Assembly: GCA_032622095.1 (NCBI GenBank)
Contig: CP136069.1
Span: 6,402,036-6,466,035, forward strand
DNA: 64,000 nt
Direction of reading: 5' to 3'
From: Siphonodentalium dalli
Lineage: Eukaryota; Mollusca; Scaphopoda; Gadilida; Siphonodentaliidae
Position numbers and translations under genes: made by a program. The notes under the pieces are model-generated. The model was given only the letters and a program-made list of their open reading frames with translations. It searched no databases and was not told the DNA's origin. Positions 57,701 to 60,257 of this stretch are shown one piece after another (the first letter of the stretch is position 1; every line of letters starts with the position of its first letter).

Positions 57701-59647
57701 GGTCGATACAAAAATCAGACCTGGCACTCAAAGGGTTAATCAACTCCATAACCACAGGAGAATTATGGGTAACTTTTCAGGATTTAATTGGAAATATGGC
57801 TTATTGCCATTCATCGTAAAGCTCTCGGGGAGCCATAATTCACCCATAATTCTTTTGTGGTTGAGGAGTCGATTATTTAGAGCATTACTGTATATGCATA
57901 AAGTTTTCAATCAATGATATCAAACTGCTCAAGTTCTATTCATATAGGGCCTAACTTAACCCTTTACCCAACAAAACGCCCAGAAAAATAGCCCAAATGA
58001 AGCTGCAACAGCCTAAATTATCTTTTGTCTGTCTCAATAGAAGAACCATACAAATATGGATATTATTGGAACCGGCTCATTGACCACATTGTGATAGTTA
58101 CAGTTATGCCCTGTGCCAATGCATTCTCTTATATATGCGAGTCGACCATAGGTCGCCTCGCATATTTAAGAGAATGCATTGACCATTTTTTCTTTCATTC
58201 TTTAACAATTTTATAATTTTTTCTTACATTTTTTAACAATTTTTATAATATTTTTCTACATTCTTTGACAATTTTATCATTTTTAATATCTGTTAAGCCA
58301 ATGCATTCTCTTATATATGCGAGGCGACCTATGGCCGACTCAAATATATAAGAGAATGCATTGGCACAGGGCCGTTTTGTTGGGTAATAAACAAACACAG
58401 TTTTGGAGCATGACATCGCTATTTTAATCATTCGTGCGATGATGTCATATACAGTAATGCCCTATAAGTAATCGACCTCTTAACCAAAGCAGAATTATGG
58501 GTAACTTTTCAGGATTTAGTTGGAAATATGGCTTGTAGACATTCATCGGAAAGCTTTCCGATGAATGGCAACAAGCCATATTTCCGACTAAATCCTGAAA
58601 AGTTACCCATGCATAATTCTGCTTTGGTTAAGAGGTCGATTACTTATAGGGCATTACTGTATTGCATCATAAAATGATGAACTTTGACCAAATGTGATCG
58701 TCTGTGAAAAGCCTGCTACATTTGTGATCGATTTGAAAAGCTGGCTATGAATGTGACAAATTATGCATATATTATTTGGGGAGGGGGATATGAAAAGATA
58801 CATTTCACTTTGACCTTTGTGCTGATTCTTTTATTTTTTGTATATTTGATAGTGATCATGATCGTTTTAGATATGCCAGTCCGACATTTAGAATCAGCGA
58901 ACATTCGAAGCCAACTTCAGCTTCTTTTTACAAATCTCGCAGTGAATTAATTTTATTGGAGTGAAATTAGTTCTACTCAAGCCTGTCATTTGCAGAATGA
59001 GGTCCCCAGAGGGTGAATTTAGTGACCCTATCACGCATAGCGGGCTAGCGTCACTAAATTCACCCTATGGGGACCTCATTCTGCTTAGGCCTCATCTTCT
59101 CGAAAGTTTCTTTATTATCAAATTTTTATAGAAACTTCTTCACATAGATTCTGTTTCTTTTTTTGTTTAGTTTCTCTTTATCCCCAAATTGGCAGATGGG
59201 TGTACATCACAATATTCACCATTTGGAAACTTCAATTTTGAGTCTGTTTGTCCCAAAGCAGATGAGGCCATGCGGAATGAGGTCCCTAGAGGGTGAATTT
59301 AGTGACGCTATCCCACATAGCGGGCTAGTATTATCAAATTCACCCTCTAGGGACCTCATTCTGCATGGCCTCATCTGCTATGGGAGACATAGACTCAGAT
59401 TAAGTTTGGGGACCTCATTCTGCAAATGTCAGGCACACTAAACTCAGGCTTGCACGGTGCGAATGCATTTTGAGTGTAAATATTGTCGTCTGTTTACAGG
59501 TCCATCATGACGCATGCTTCAGTGCCAGCAGCAGAAAGAGAAAAGCTAGAGATTACTGACGCTCTCATCAGACTGTCAGTCGGCATCGAGGATACCGATG
59601 ATCTTATTAATGATCTTGATCAGGCGCTAAAAAAAGCTGTGAGTTAA
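15704..59647 (+). CDS. CTH: Cystathionine gamma-lyase gene, ten exons, 5' part missing
   Basis: Joined exons: 15704-15785, 17821-17916, 22441-22550, 31682-31819, 40509-40566, 45477-45554, 47334-47486 (or a later donor up to 48134), 49082-49203, 54366-54418, 59500-59647. All borders are AG/GT and phases agree throughout. The product is a PLP-dependent Cys/Met-metabolism enzyme of the transsulfuration pathway, expected to be cytosolic and homotetrameric, cleaving cystathionine to cysteine, 2-oxobutyrate and ammonia and able to make H2S. About 345 residues are encoded, against roughly 349 for the same part of the human enzyme (recalled). Key motifs seen: [33 protein letters not shown] (Schiff-base lysine), [19 protein letters not shown]. 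The N-terminal exon was not found. The [10 protein letters not shown] and MTHASV segments favour gamma-lyase over other family members. Confidence 0.95.
15799..16011. mobile_element. B-family foldback MITE after CTH exon 1
   Basis: CAGTAATGCTCTAAG to AGAGCATTACTG, flanked by TA on both sides, with arms of about 100 bp (GGATTTAGTCGGAAATATGG and inverse). It starts 13 bp after the exon's donor. Confidence 0.9.
16047..16560 (+). pseudogene. Degenerate tandem copies of the CTH exon 3' half
   Basis: Four imperfect copies of the exon end plus the start of the intron: 16047-16112, 16121-16190, 16208-16231 continued at 16443-16493 (split by a MITE), and 16525-16560. The second keeps the CTH frame without a stop ([17 protein letters not shown]) and retains the donor context TATGGTCAGTAG. 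Copies are separated by C-rich stretches, and two share the string GTCGTATAATAC, so the duplicated unit of about 100 bp was part exon, part intron. No strong acceptor precedes most copies, so they are probably not spliced in. Confidence 0.85.
16232..16442. mobile_element. B-family foldback MITE inside an exon copy
   Basis: Same family and ends as the previous element, TA-flanked. It interrupts one of the degenerate CTH exon copies (16208-16231 continued at 16443), so it inserted after the duplication. Confidence 0.88.
17025..17160. repeat. 13-bp tandem repeat, about 10 copies
   Basis: The unit ATGTTCAGATAAT is repeated without variation, in the intron between the first and second CTH exons seen here. 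Confidence 0.97.
17194..17768. mobile_element. 575-bp MITE with CTGTATACA ends
   Basis: The left end CTGTATACATCC and the right end GGGTGTATACAG are inverse and TA-flanked. Further inside, TAAGCCC and GGGCTTA also pair, and CCTCG-AGATAAGCCC blocks recur. Likely a Tc1/mariner-type non-autonomous element. Confidence 0.65.
17821..17916 (+). CDS. CTH: CTH exon 2 of this window (PLP phosphate loop and DDVYGG)
   Basis: The acceptor is AATTTTTCAG and the donor is GGAG|GTATGT. It enters and leaves in phase 1. The translation includes [17 protein letters not shown] and [19 protein letters not shown] is the glycine-rich loop that binds the PLP phosphate, and the tyrosine of DDVYGG is the one that stacks on the cofactor ring in the family. 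A 575-bp MITE ends 52 bp upstream of the acceptor. Confidence 0.95.
17917..19124. other. Intron sequence without recognisable elements
   Basis: AT-rich intron of CTH. I see no coding homology, tandem array or clear MITE here. Confidence 0.5.
19125..19470. mobile_element. TTAA-flanked element with about 95-bp inverted ends
   Basis: The left arm starts TTAACCCTTTCAGTGCCAAG and the right arm ends CTTGGCACTGAAAGGGTTAA. Both arms contain GATCATTTTTCAAATTTATT or its inverse. An extra internal copy of the terminus ends at 19249. Its ends match those of family A2, but it lacks the GCCAATGC hairpin. Confidence 0.75.
19880..20260. repeat. GTCTGTCTGTCC/AGTTATGRCCCTT dispersed repeat
   Basis: It has TCTGTCTGTCTGTCCATCTG followed by about two diverged blocks, each with TAACTTTAGTAAGTCTGAAT-like sequence and GAGTTATGGCCCTT. 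Same superfamily as 24350-26230. Confidence 0.6.
20385..20772. mobile_element. C-family element, left end truncated
   Basis: Contains the conserved C interior (TTTAGTTTAGTTTCTCTATA at 20515) and an intact right palindrome ending TGCAAATGACAGGCACAC. It follows a poly-G tract at 20360-20372. Confidence 0.7.
20888..21223. mobile_element. Element F with long internal hairpin
   Basis: About 335 bp, with a second copy at 41926-42256. The right half folds: the stretch from ACTCGTTCTATTTTATACG pairs with its inverse ending CGTATAAAATAGAAACTGG, around GAGCCTCGGTAAACCTCGG. Its right end directly abuts the 20-bp array. Confidence 0.75.
21224..22440. repeat. 20-bp tandem array ending at a CTH splice acceptor
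   Basis: The unit CTAATTACTATATCCATTCA (CTAAT or TTAAT variants) is repeated about 60 times. Minor disruptions lie near 21720 and 21785-21840. The last unit changes to ATTACTTCATTAAATCCATT and runs into CATTTTAG, the exon acceptor. AG dinucleotides are almost absent; CAGTAATT variants occur near 21643, 21758 and 22088. Confidence 0.97.
22441..22550 (+). CDS. CTH: CTH exon 3 of this window
   Basis: The acceptor CATTCATTTTAG is formed at the very end of a 20-bp tandem array; the donor is ACTAAG|GTAAGA. It begins in phase 1, completing the second glycine of VYGG, and ends in phase 0. It encodes [20 protein letters not shown] then [16 protein letters not shown], the part of the PLP domain between the DVYGG loop and the WIETPTNP strand. 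Confidence 0.94.
22583..22795. mobile_element. B-family foldback MITE
   Basis: TA-flanked CAGCAATGCCCTAAG to CTTAGGGCATTACTG with near-perfect complementary arms. It lies 32 bp after the third exon seen here. Confidence 0.88.
23147..23351. mobile_element. B-family foldback MITE
   Basis: CAGTAATGCCCTAAGTAATC to the inverse end ATTACTG, TA-flanked, with a small deletion at the palindrome centre. Confidence 0.87.
23388..23850. mobile_element. C-family element, near full length
   Basis: CAAGCCTGATTGTAGTGTGT at the left and GACAGGCACACTAATCTC at the right. Both palindromes around GAGGTCCCCAGAGGG-type sequence and the TTGCATAATCGAGGTTCCCA interior are present. Confidence 0.75.
24350..25530. repeat. 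Diverged tandem blocks of about 165 bp, bivalve-type repeat
   Basis: The block GGTTTCCGGATGATAACTTT recurs at about 24361, 24523, 24693, 24865, 25026 and 25490, each followed by CCCGCCAATTTTTGCCAGAG-like sequence and TTATGGCCCTTTTT. A CCGTCCGTCC run lies at 25250-25315. No protein is encoded. Confidence 0.8.
25670..26230. repeat. CCGTCCGTCC repeat with 3' tandem blocks
   Basis: A CCGTCCGTCCGTCC run at 25735-25790 is followed by repeated blocks of about 150 bp with ACACACTCCTCACCTGTATA and TTTTTGGTATCGATCGGTT. Related blocks occur at 28985-29600. Confidence 0.7.
26810..27330. repeat. 130-139-bp tandem repeat, four copies
   Basis: Units start TTGACCTT at about 26810, 26940, 27079 and 27209. 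Each has TGAAGGTCAAGGTCAGG, CATGATTTGACCCGTC, CCATAGGTATCAAATTTCG and GTCCGTTTTACCCAA. A poly-C tract occurs at 27009-27024. Confidence 0.85.
27415..27545 (-). repeat. Dispersed repeat G, uninterrupted copy
   Basis: On the minus strand it reads GGCCCACTTAATTTTCGAGT through CGGTTTTAATAACAATTTAT to TTCATCACCATTTG. The same repeat flanks the 6.25-kb element at 33755-33806 and 40061-40115, split at TTAA, so this copy shows the pre-insertion state. Confidence 0.85.
27935..28550. repeat. ACCTTCGGAATAG minisatellite clusters
   Basis: Short repeats of GAACCTTCGGAATAGCG-like units at 27935-28050 and 28485-28545. The two clusters sit in a larger duplication: AAAATCACATTTAATGTT at 27825 and AAAATCACTTTTAATGTT at 28306 begin similar sequence. 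Confidence 0.7.
28985..29600. repeat. Diverged blocks of a CACCCCTCACCTG repeat
   Basis: Blocks with TGATAACACACCCCTAACCT and ATTAACCCT-type junctions are spaced about 110-150 bp apart. They are degenerate relatives of 25800-26230. Confidence 0.5.
29610..30395. other. Intron stretch without recognisable features
   Basis: AT-rich CTH intron sequence, with a GC-richer island at about 29905-30080 (GATCGTGATCGGCCTCTCGT). No coding homology seen. Confidence 0.4.
30396..30524. repeat. Dispersed repeat, second copy of 31-167
   Basis: Matches the window's left-end repeat, including TTTTTGCGCACGTTGGCATC and CTCTGAGTGCATTCTAGTT. Confidence 0.8.
30868..31015. repeat. Short tandem duplication, three copies
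   Basis: ACACTTCAGTTACTAGTACA plus TGTAGGTCACAGCTGAATTA occurs twice. A shortened copy lacking the ACTAGTACATGT part lies between them. Confidence 0.8.
31500..31641. mobile_element. 142-bp hairpin 40 bp upstream of a CTH acceptor
   Basis: GAGTAATCAAT at the left pairs with ATTGATTACTC at the right. AGAATTACGT, TTCACTCGAGGTGAGAGACG and their inverses continue the arms. Probably a small foldback element; the right arm ends 40 bp before the exon at 31682. Confidence 0.75.
31682..31819 (+). CDS. CTH: CTH exon 4 of this window (ETPTNP, DNTF)
   Basis: A 138-bp phase 0/0 exon with acceptor TGTATTTTCAG and donor TTTTCAG|GTAAAT. It encodes [20 protein letters not shown] and later [12 protein letters not shown]. 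The aspartate of DNTF is the family residue that pairs with the pyridine nitrogen of PLP. A roughly 140-bp hairpin lies just upstream (31500-31641), and a foldback MITE begins about 10 bp after the donor, so inverted repeats border this exon on both sides. Confidence 0.95.
31830..32094. mobile_element. B-family foldback MITE, rearranged, next to a CTH donor
   Basis: It lacks the outer CAGTAATGCC end but keeps CTTTAACCACAGCAGAATTA, the palindrome, and the right end GGGCATTACTG followed by TA. The central hairpin is duplicated (two GGAAAGCTCTCCC centres). It starts about 10 bp after the exon donor. Confidence 0.82.
32122..32425. mobile_element. C-family variant with GGCCTGAGAATATGGTGCC ends
   Basis: Left GGCCTGAGAATATGGTGCCG and right GGCACCATATTCTCAGGC-like sequence (spelled AGCACCATATTCTCAGGC) are inverse. 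The interior is the C type. This shows a subfamily with its own termini. Confidence 0.7.
32600..32695. repeat. Fragment of a D-family hairpin element
   Basis: GCAGCATTAAAGATCATGCC followed by an imperfect version of the GTGCATTCTCTTATATA hairpin. The TTAA terminus is absent. Confidence 0.6.
32700..33765. mobile_element. H-type MITE interrupted by a TATACCCCC element
   Basis: H sequence (GATGAAGATGGATAACTCTA, TTAGCATTATTTTGTTG) runs to about 32886 and resumes at about 33663 (TTGTTGTTGTAACTTGGTGA, GATCGGATTGAGTA). Between them lies a bivalve-type element: TACCCCCCCCGCAACGAAG, a CCGTCC run, three blocks of about 165 bp with GGAGTTATCCCCCTTTTTCG, and the end TTGGGACAGTCACACCTCTA. Confidence 0.75.
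33807..40060. mobile_element. 6.25-kb TTAA-flanked element carrying a satellite array
   Basis: The ends are TTAACACGTTGACTGCCGAC and the exact inverse GTCGGCAGTCAACGTGTTAA. Subterminal ACCACGAGTTATCTCGTGG-type inverted repeats occur near both ends (33828-33890, 39825-39900). The flanks rejoin into repeat G with a single TTAA, as in the uninterrupted copy at 27415-27545. A TTAA target suggests a piggyBac-type mechanism (inference). The interior is mostly the 39-bp array; I see no transposase frame, so it is presumably non-autonomous. Confidence 0.9.
34239..39219. repeat. 5-kb array of a 39-bp unit, about 128 copies
   Basis: The unit is GTACCCAGGTGGCCCTGTTC, then ATACATGTGATGGGAGACT. The leftmost four or so copies lack GGGAGACT (31 bp). 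A variant with GAGACCAATGTACCC (+3 bp) occurs near 34401, 34718, 35151, 36591, 37330 and 39171. Since 39 is 13 codons, several frames stay open for hundreds of codons on both strands; these are not genes. Confidence 0.98.
40509..40566 (+). CDS. CTH: CTH exon 5 of this window (PLP lysine)
   Basis: A 58-bp exon, acceptor CTCTTCACAG, donor AATG|GTAAGT, phase 0 in and 1 out. It reads [20 protein letters not shown]. The lysine of SVSK aligns with human Lys212, which forms the internal aldimine with PLP, and the serine three residues before it with Ser209. The catalytic residue is therefore intact. The 6.25-kb TTAA element ends about 450 bp upstream. Confidence 0.95.
40665..41215. repeat. Rearranged family A-type hairpins
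   Basis: A complete 69-bp palindrome (GCCAATGCATTCTC.. at about 40671-40739) is followed by AT-rich spacer repeats (TTTTCTTACATTCTTTAA). Half hairpins lie at about 40983 and 41181. No TTAA termini are evident. Confidence 0.65.
41262..41700. mobile_element. C-family element
   Basis: Two C palindromes (AGAATGAGATCCCAAGAGGG and CAGAATGAGGTCACCATAGG with their inverses) flank an interior that shares GATCAGATTGAAGTTCCCCA with 46633. Ends are poorly preserved. Confidence 0.65.
41776..42568. mobile_element. Family A element containing a nested element F
   Basis: TTAACCCTTTACCCAACA at the left and TGTTGGGTAAAGGGTTAA at the right. Both hairpins are present. The AT-rich spacer is interrupted at about 41926-42256 by the 330-bp element F (compare 20888-21223), which explains why this copy is about 390 bp longer than its relatives. 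Confidence 0.88.
42598..43290. mobile_element. C-family element interrupted by an A2 hairpin element
   Basis: The C interior (TTTAGTTTAGTTTCTCAATA) is normal, but the right palindrome is split at about 42977-43206 by sequence with TGCCAAGTCTGATTTTTGTA, the 69-bp hairpin and ACTCATTCAGTGCCAG. The C end then resumes and finishes with three copies of GGCACACTAAACTCA. Confidence 0.75.
43558..43770. mobile_element. B-family foldback MITE
   Basis: TA-flanked CAGTAATGCCCTAAATAATC to GGGCATTACTG; the palindrome has more mismatches than other copies. Confidence 0.86.
43883..44940. mobile_element. 1.06-kb TTAA-flanked element (family D)
   Basis: Ends are TTAACCCTTTCATGATGGGA and the near inverse TCCCATTATGAAAGGGTTAA, extending about 45 bp (GCTGCGCTGGTGCAGCATTA). 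Inside are several diverged ATTCTCTTATATATGCGAG hairpins, related to family A. No transposase frame is seen. Confidence 0.82.
45063..45275. mobile_element. B-family foldback MITE
   Basis: CAGAAATGCCCTAAATAATC to AGAGCATAACTG, TA-flanked, with long complementary arms. Confidence 0.85.
45477..45554 (+). CDS. CTH: CTH exon 6 of this window
   Basis: A 78-bp exon, acceptor TTTAATTGCAG, donor AATG|GTTTGT (weaker than the other donors), phase 1 in and out. It encodes [20 protein letters not shown] then VGFLQN, directly following the PLP lysine segment, and matches the conserved NGHSD-MG region of the family. Confidence 0.94.
45691..46225. mobile_element. B-family MITE interrupted by a family A element
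   Basis: The B left end is at 45691 (CAGTAATGCTCTAAGTAATC) and its left arm is largely deleted. B continues to CTGCTGTGG, is broken by the family A element (45799-46199), and resumes GGCATCAATTACTTAGGGCA to ACTG, then TA. Confidence 0.9.
45799..46199. mobile_element. Family A element nested in a B MITE
   Basis: The full A structure with TTAACCCTTTACCCAACA ends and two hairpins. The B sequence expected here (GTGGTTAAGG..) has one TTAA; it is now present on both sides, a direct demonstration of TTAA target duplication. Confidence 0.93.
46302..46960. mobile_element. Clustered C-family elements
   Basis: GGCCTGAGAATAAGGTGCCA at the left (variant terminus as at 32122), then two or three palindromes around GAGGTCCCCAGAGGGTGAAT at 46337, 46519 and 46865. 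The tract TTGAAATAGTGTGTC is duplicated at 46474-46503. At least two overlapping or rearranged copies. Confidence 0.65.
47275..47314 (+). pseudogene. Diverged copy of the 5' edge of CTH exon 7
   Basis: About 40 bp (CACACAAGTTGCTCCGTTTG onward) repeats the exon start found at 47341, with several substitutions. The offset is 66 bp, so the copy is in the exon's frame ([11 protein letters not shown] against [11 protein letters not shown]) and no stop lies between them. An AG directly precedes it, but using that acceptor would put the reading frame off, so it is probably not used. Confidence 0.8.
47334..47486 (+). CDS. CTH: CTH exon 7 of this window, first of nine possible donors
   Basis: The acceptor is TTAATTCAG; phase 1 in and out. 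The translation runs [20 protein letters not shown], then [20 protein letters not shown] and [12 protein letters not shown]. Splicing at the first donor (CCCAG|GTAAGC, 47487) gives a normal-length protein that continues into LPSHPQYEL of the next exon. The same donor recurs every 81 bp up to 48135 and the frame stays open, so the exon could extend to 48134, adding up to eight 27-residue repeats. The first copy has FLKSNP, while later copies have FLESNP, the form I recall from relatives. Confidence 0.92.
47426..48154 (+). repeat. 81-bp tandem array across an exon-intron border (nine copies)
   Basis: Starts of GCCATGGCCTGCGCC occur at 47426, 47507 and every 81 bp to 48074. Each unit has 60 bp of coding exon ending CCCAG, then 21 bp of intron beginning GTAAGCTACATTC. 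Because 81 is 27 codons and the intronic part has no stop, the array is one open frame ([22 protein letters not shown]). Copies are nearly identical: copies 4 and 5 have CGTGTA for CGCGTA, and the last has AATCATCG for AATCCTCG, which suggests recent expansion. No AG acceptor is evident inside the unit. Confidence 0.97.
48238..48449. mobile_element. B-family foldback MITE
   Basis: CAGTAATGCCTAAATAATCG to GGGCATTACTG, TA-flanked, about 100 bp after the last donor of the 81-bp array. Confidence 0.87.
48568..49030. mobile_element. C-family element, full length
   Basis: CAAGCCTGGGTTTAGTGTGC to GCACACTAGACTCAGACTTG. Both palindromes and the complete interior are present, in the opposite orientation to the copy at 53838. 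It ends about 50 bp before the exon at 49082. Confidence 0.82.
49082..49203 (+). CDS. CTH: CTH exon 8 of this window (LPSHPQYEL)
   Basis: Acceptor TGTCATTCAG, donor ATTAAG|GTAAGT, phase 1 in and 0 out. It encodes [20 protein letters not shown] then [20 protein letters not shown], the start of the C-terminal domain; SHPQ and GMVTFYIKG are typical of the family. A 102-bp deletion derivative of the foldback MITE begins 28 bp after the exon. Confidence 0.95.
49231..49332. mobile_element. B-family MITE, 102-bp deletion derivative
   Basis: Only the outer arms remain: CAGTAGTGCCCTAAATAATC and ATTTAGGGCTTGACTG, with the centre GGATTCTGCTG. It starts 28 bp after the exon. Confidence 0.82.
49435..49800. 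mobile_element. H-type MITE
   Basis: Shares CACAGCTCAGAGTGATCAGA, TATCGATGTTTGAAAT, TCTAAAATCAAGTGGCTTTT and GGGCAATTAAT with 59714-60129. Termini are unclear in this copy. Confidence 0.75.
49815..50030. mobile_element. C-family fragment
   Basis: GAATGAGGTCCCCAGAGGGT palindrome at 49824, then interior and a second half palindrome at about 49977-50025; ends missing. Confidence 0.6.
50213..51600. repeat. 73-bp tandem array, about 19 copies
   Basis: The unit begins GGGGTTGAATCTGAGAATGT and includes CTATCACTTGGTGGACACTC and CACAGATGTTCTGTATCCTG. GTTGAATC starts at 50221, 50294, 50367 and so on. Copies differ mainly at CTGGACC/CTGGGCC. The 73-bp period is not a multiple of three. Confidence 0.97.
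51613..52357. repeat. TATACCCCC/TCCGTCC bivalve-type element
   Basis: ATACCCCCCGCAATGAGTAT, a CCGTCCGTCC run (51662-51708), blocks with GGCACAGACATCAATCACCA and TTATCTCCCCTTTTTCGAC, and the end GGGACAGGCCCATCTCTAG. Same family as 32888-33660; adjoins the 73-bp array. Confidence 0.75.
52496..53533. mobile_element. 1.04-kb inverted-repeat element
   Basis: CGGACCGAGTCCCGTCCCGT plus CACTCTTCTATAACAAACTT at the left matches, inverted, GTCTGTTATAGAAGAATAAC plus AGGACGGGACTCGGTCC at the right (about 48 bp). The interior has direct repeats of TTTGGCAAAAAATATTTTC. No coding frame; target duplication not determined. Confidence 0.65.
53630..53760. repeat. Family A-type hairpin, ends degraded
   Basis: The 69-bp palindrome lies at about 53681-53750, preceded by the usual AT-rich spacer. 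Upstream, ATTAACCCTCAGGGAGCCCC at about 53535 may be a further diverged TTAA terminus. Confidence 0.6.
53838..54270. mobile_element. C-family element, near full length
   Basis: CAAGCCTGAGTCTAGTGTGC to GACAGGCACACTAAACTCAG. The interior TTTAGTTTAGTTTCTCCATA is present; the right palindrome has lost part of one arm. It ends about 95 bp before the exon at 54366. Confidence 0.78.
54366..54418 (+). CDS. CTH: CTH exon 9 of this window ([14 protein letters not shown])
   Basis: A 53-bp exon, acceptor TCTGCTTCACAG, donor TTACC|GTGAGT, phase 0 in and 2 out. It reads [18 protein letters not shown]. The ESLGG segment contributes to the substrate pocket and is diagnostic of this enzyme group. A 54-bp tandem array begins at the donor itself. 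Confidence 0.94.
54419..56140. repeat. 54-bp tandem array starting at a CTH splice donor
   Basis: The unit AGTATGACAGCACAAGATTA, then TATCATTACCATGGAAACAG, then GTTAACCCTTCCAT, occurs about 32 times. The first copy's AGTATGACAG overlaps the donor GTGAGT. From about 55300 the variant ATCTCATT appears, and from about 55600 CATGCCTGGGCAGG, so sequence changes with distance from the exon. As 54 is 18 codons, a long minus-strand frame results; it is not a gene. Confidence 0.97.
56160..56380. repeat. D-family element fragment
   Basis: Diverged GCCAATGCATTCTC hairpins, then AATGCTGCACCAGTACAGCT and CCCGCCATGAAAGGGTT, the D right end without its TTAA. Confidence 0.7.
56440..56790. mobile_element. 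A2-type element with an A-type right side
   Basis: TTAACCCTTTCAGTGCCAGG at the left. Two 69-bp-type hairpins flank an AT-rich spacer, and the right side ends GGCACGGGGCCGTTTTGTT without the expected terminus. The left flank TATATGATCC is shared with the copy at 14496. Confidence 0.7.
57474..57893. mobile_element. B-family MITE interrupted by an A2-like element
   Basis: B starts AATAATGCCCTAA, is broken by a TTAA element at 57488-57739, and resumes TCAACTCCATAACCACAGGA through to AGAGCATTACTG. The central palindrome is partly deleted. Confidence 0.82.
57488..57739. mobile_element. TTAA-flanked hairpin element nested in B
   Basis: TTAACCCTTTGAGTGCCAGG at the left and CCTGGCACTCAAAGGGTTAA at the right (inverse apart from a spacer base), with one 69-bp hairpin at about 57620-57688 and a poly-A run before it. 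Confidence 0.86.
57956..58388. mobile_element. Family A element, right terminus degraded
   Basis: TTAACCCTTTACCCAACA at the left, two hairpins, and GGCCGTTTTGTTGGGTAATA at the right, where the final AAAGGGTTAA has been lost. More diverged than the copies at 2339 and 3932. Confidence 0.8.
58452..58659. mobile_element. B-family foldback MITE
   Basis: CAGTAATGCCCTATAAGTAA to CTTATAGGGCATTACTG, TA-flanked, near-perfect palindrome. Confidence 0.88.
58985..59455. mobile_element. C-family element
   Basis: CAAGCCTGTCATTTGCAGAA at the left and GGCACACTAAACTCAGGCTT at the right. Both palindromes around GAGGTCCCCAGAGGG are present. It ends about 45 bp before the last exon. Confidence 0.78.
59500..59647 (+). 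CDS. CTH: CTH exon 10 of this window, C-terminus and stop
   Basis: Acceptor CTGTTTACAG, starting in phase 2. It encodes [20 protein letters not shown], then [19 protein letters not shown] and DQALKKAVS, with TAA at 59645-59647. The arginine of RLSVG binds the substrate carboxylate in the family. The last codons, GCT GTG AGT TAA, contain GTGAGT, a good donor, so the transcript could splice there to a further short exon. Relatives end a few residues after DQALKAA, which fits either option. Confidence 0.9.
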
Positions 59648-59660
59648 TTACTTTAGAATC

Positions 59661-60232
59661 CTATTAACGATCTTGATCAGGTGCTAAAATAAGCTGGGAG
59701 TTAATTAAAGGTACTCAATCTGATTAAGCGCCCCTCAATTACTTTGGCTTCGCTAGTAAAAATATTTGATTTGAGTCGAGGAACCCACCCATCAAAGCTC
59801 AGAGTGATCAGATATCGATGTTTGAAATATATTATTTTTCACCAATATTTAGTGGACCAGTAAATTAAAGTCGATGAGAAGACTGTCTCGGACTAAATTG
59901 CGGATGAAGATGGATAACTCTAAAATCAAGTGGCTTTTTTGTGTCAGACATTTGACAAACCAGCAAAATTTCATTGAACAAAATGTTCATATATAACAGG
60001 TTTTGGGCAATTTTATACTATAGTTGACTGTGGTTAGCATTATTTTTGGGCAATTAATTGATTCTGATGACAATGAAACATTGTTGTTGTTGGGATCTGA
60101 TGATATGGGGACCATCGAATCAGATTGAGTAATTTAAAATCTCATCGAGCAACGATTGCGATCAGGAGTTAAAAAATCTGGGAGTTAATTACTTAAAAAT
60201 CTCATCAACGATCTCGATCAGGCGCTAAATTT
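59661..60232 (+). pseudogene. Degenerate copies of the last CTH exon tail
   Basis: The sequence around TTGATCAGGCGCTAAAAAAA and the following GAGTTAATTAC recurs at 59661-59709 (58-bp offset from the exon tail at 59603), 60141-60198 and 60201-60232 (60-bp offset). Copies are diverged and carry stops. A 416-bp MITE (59714-60129) separates the second copy from the third, so the array existed before that insertion. Confidence 0.82.
59714..60129. mobile_element. H-type MITE with CTCAATCTGATT ends
   Basis: The left CTCAATCTGATT and right AATCAGATTGAG are exact inverses, each flanked by TA, suggesting a Tc1/mariner-type MITE. It interrupts the degenerate copies of the last CTH exon tail. Confidence 0.8.
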
Positions 60233-60257
60233 AACCCTATCAATTATCGATATTAAC

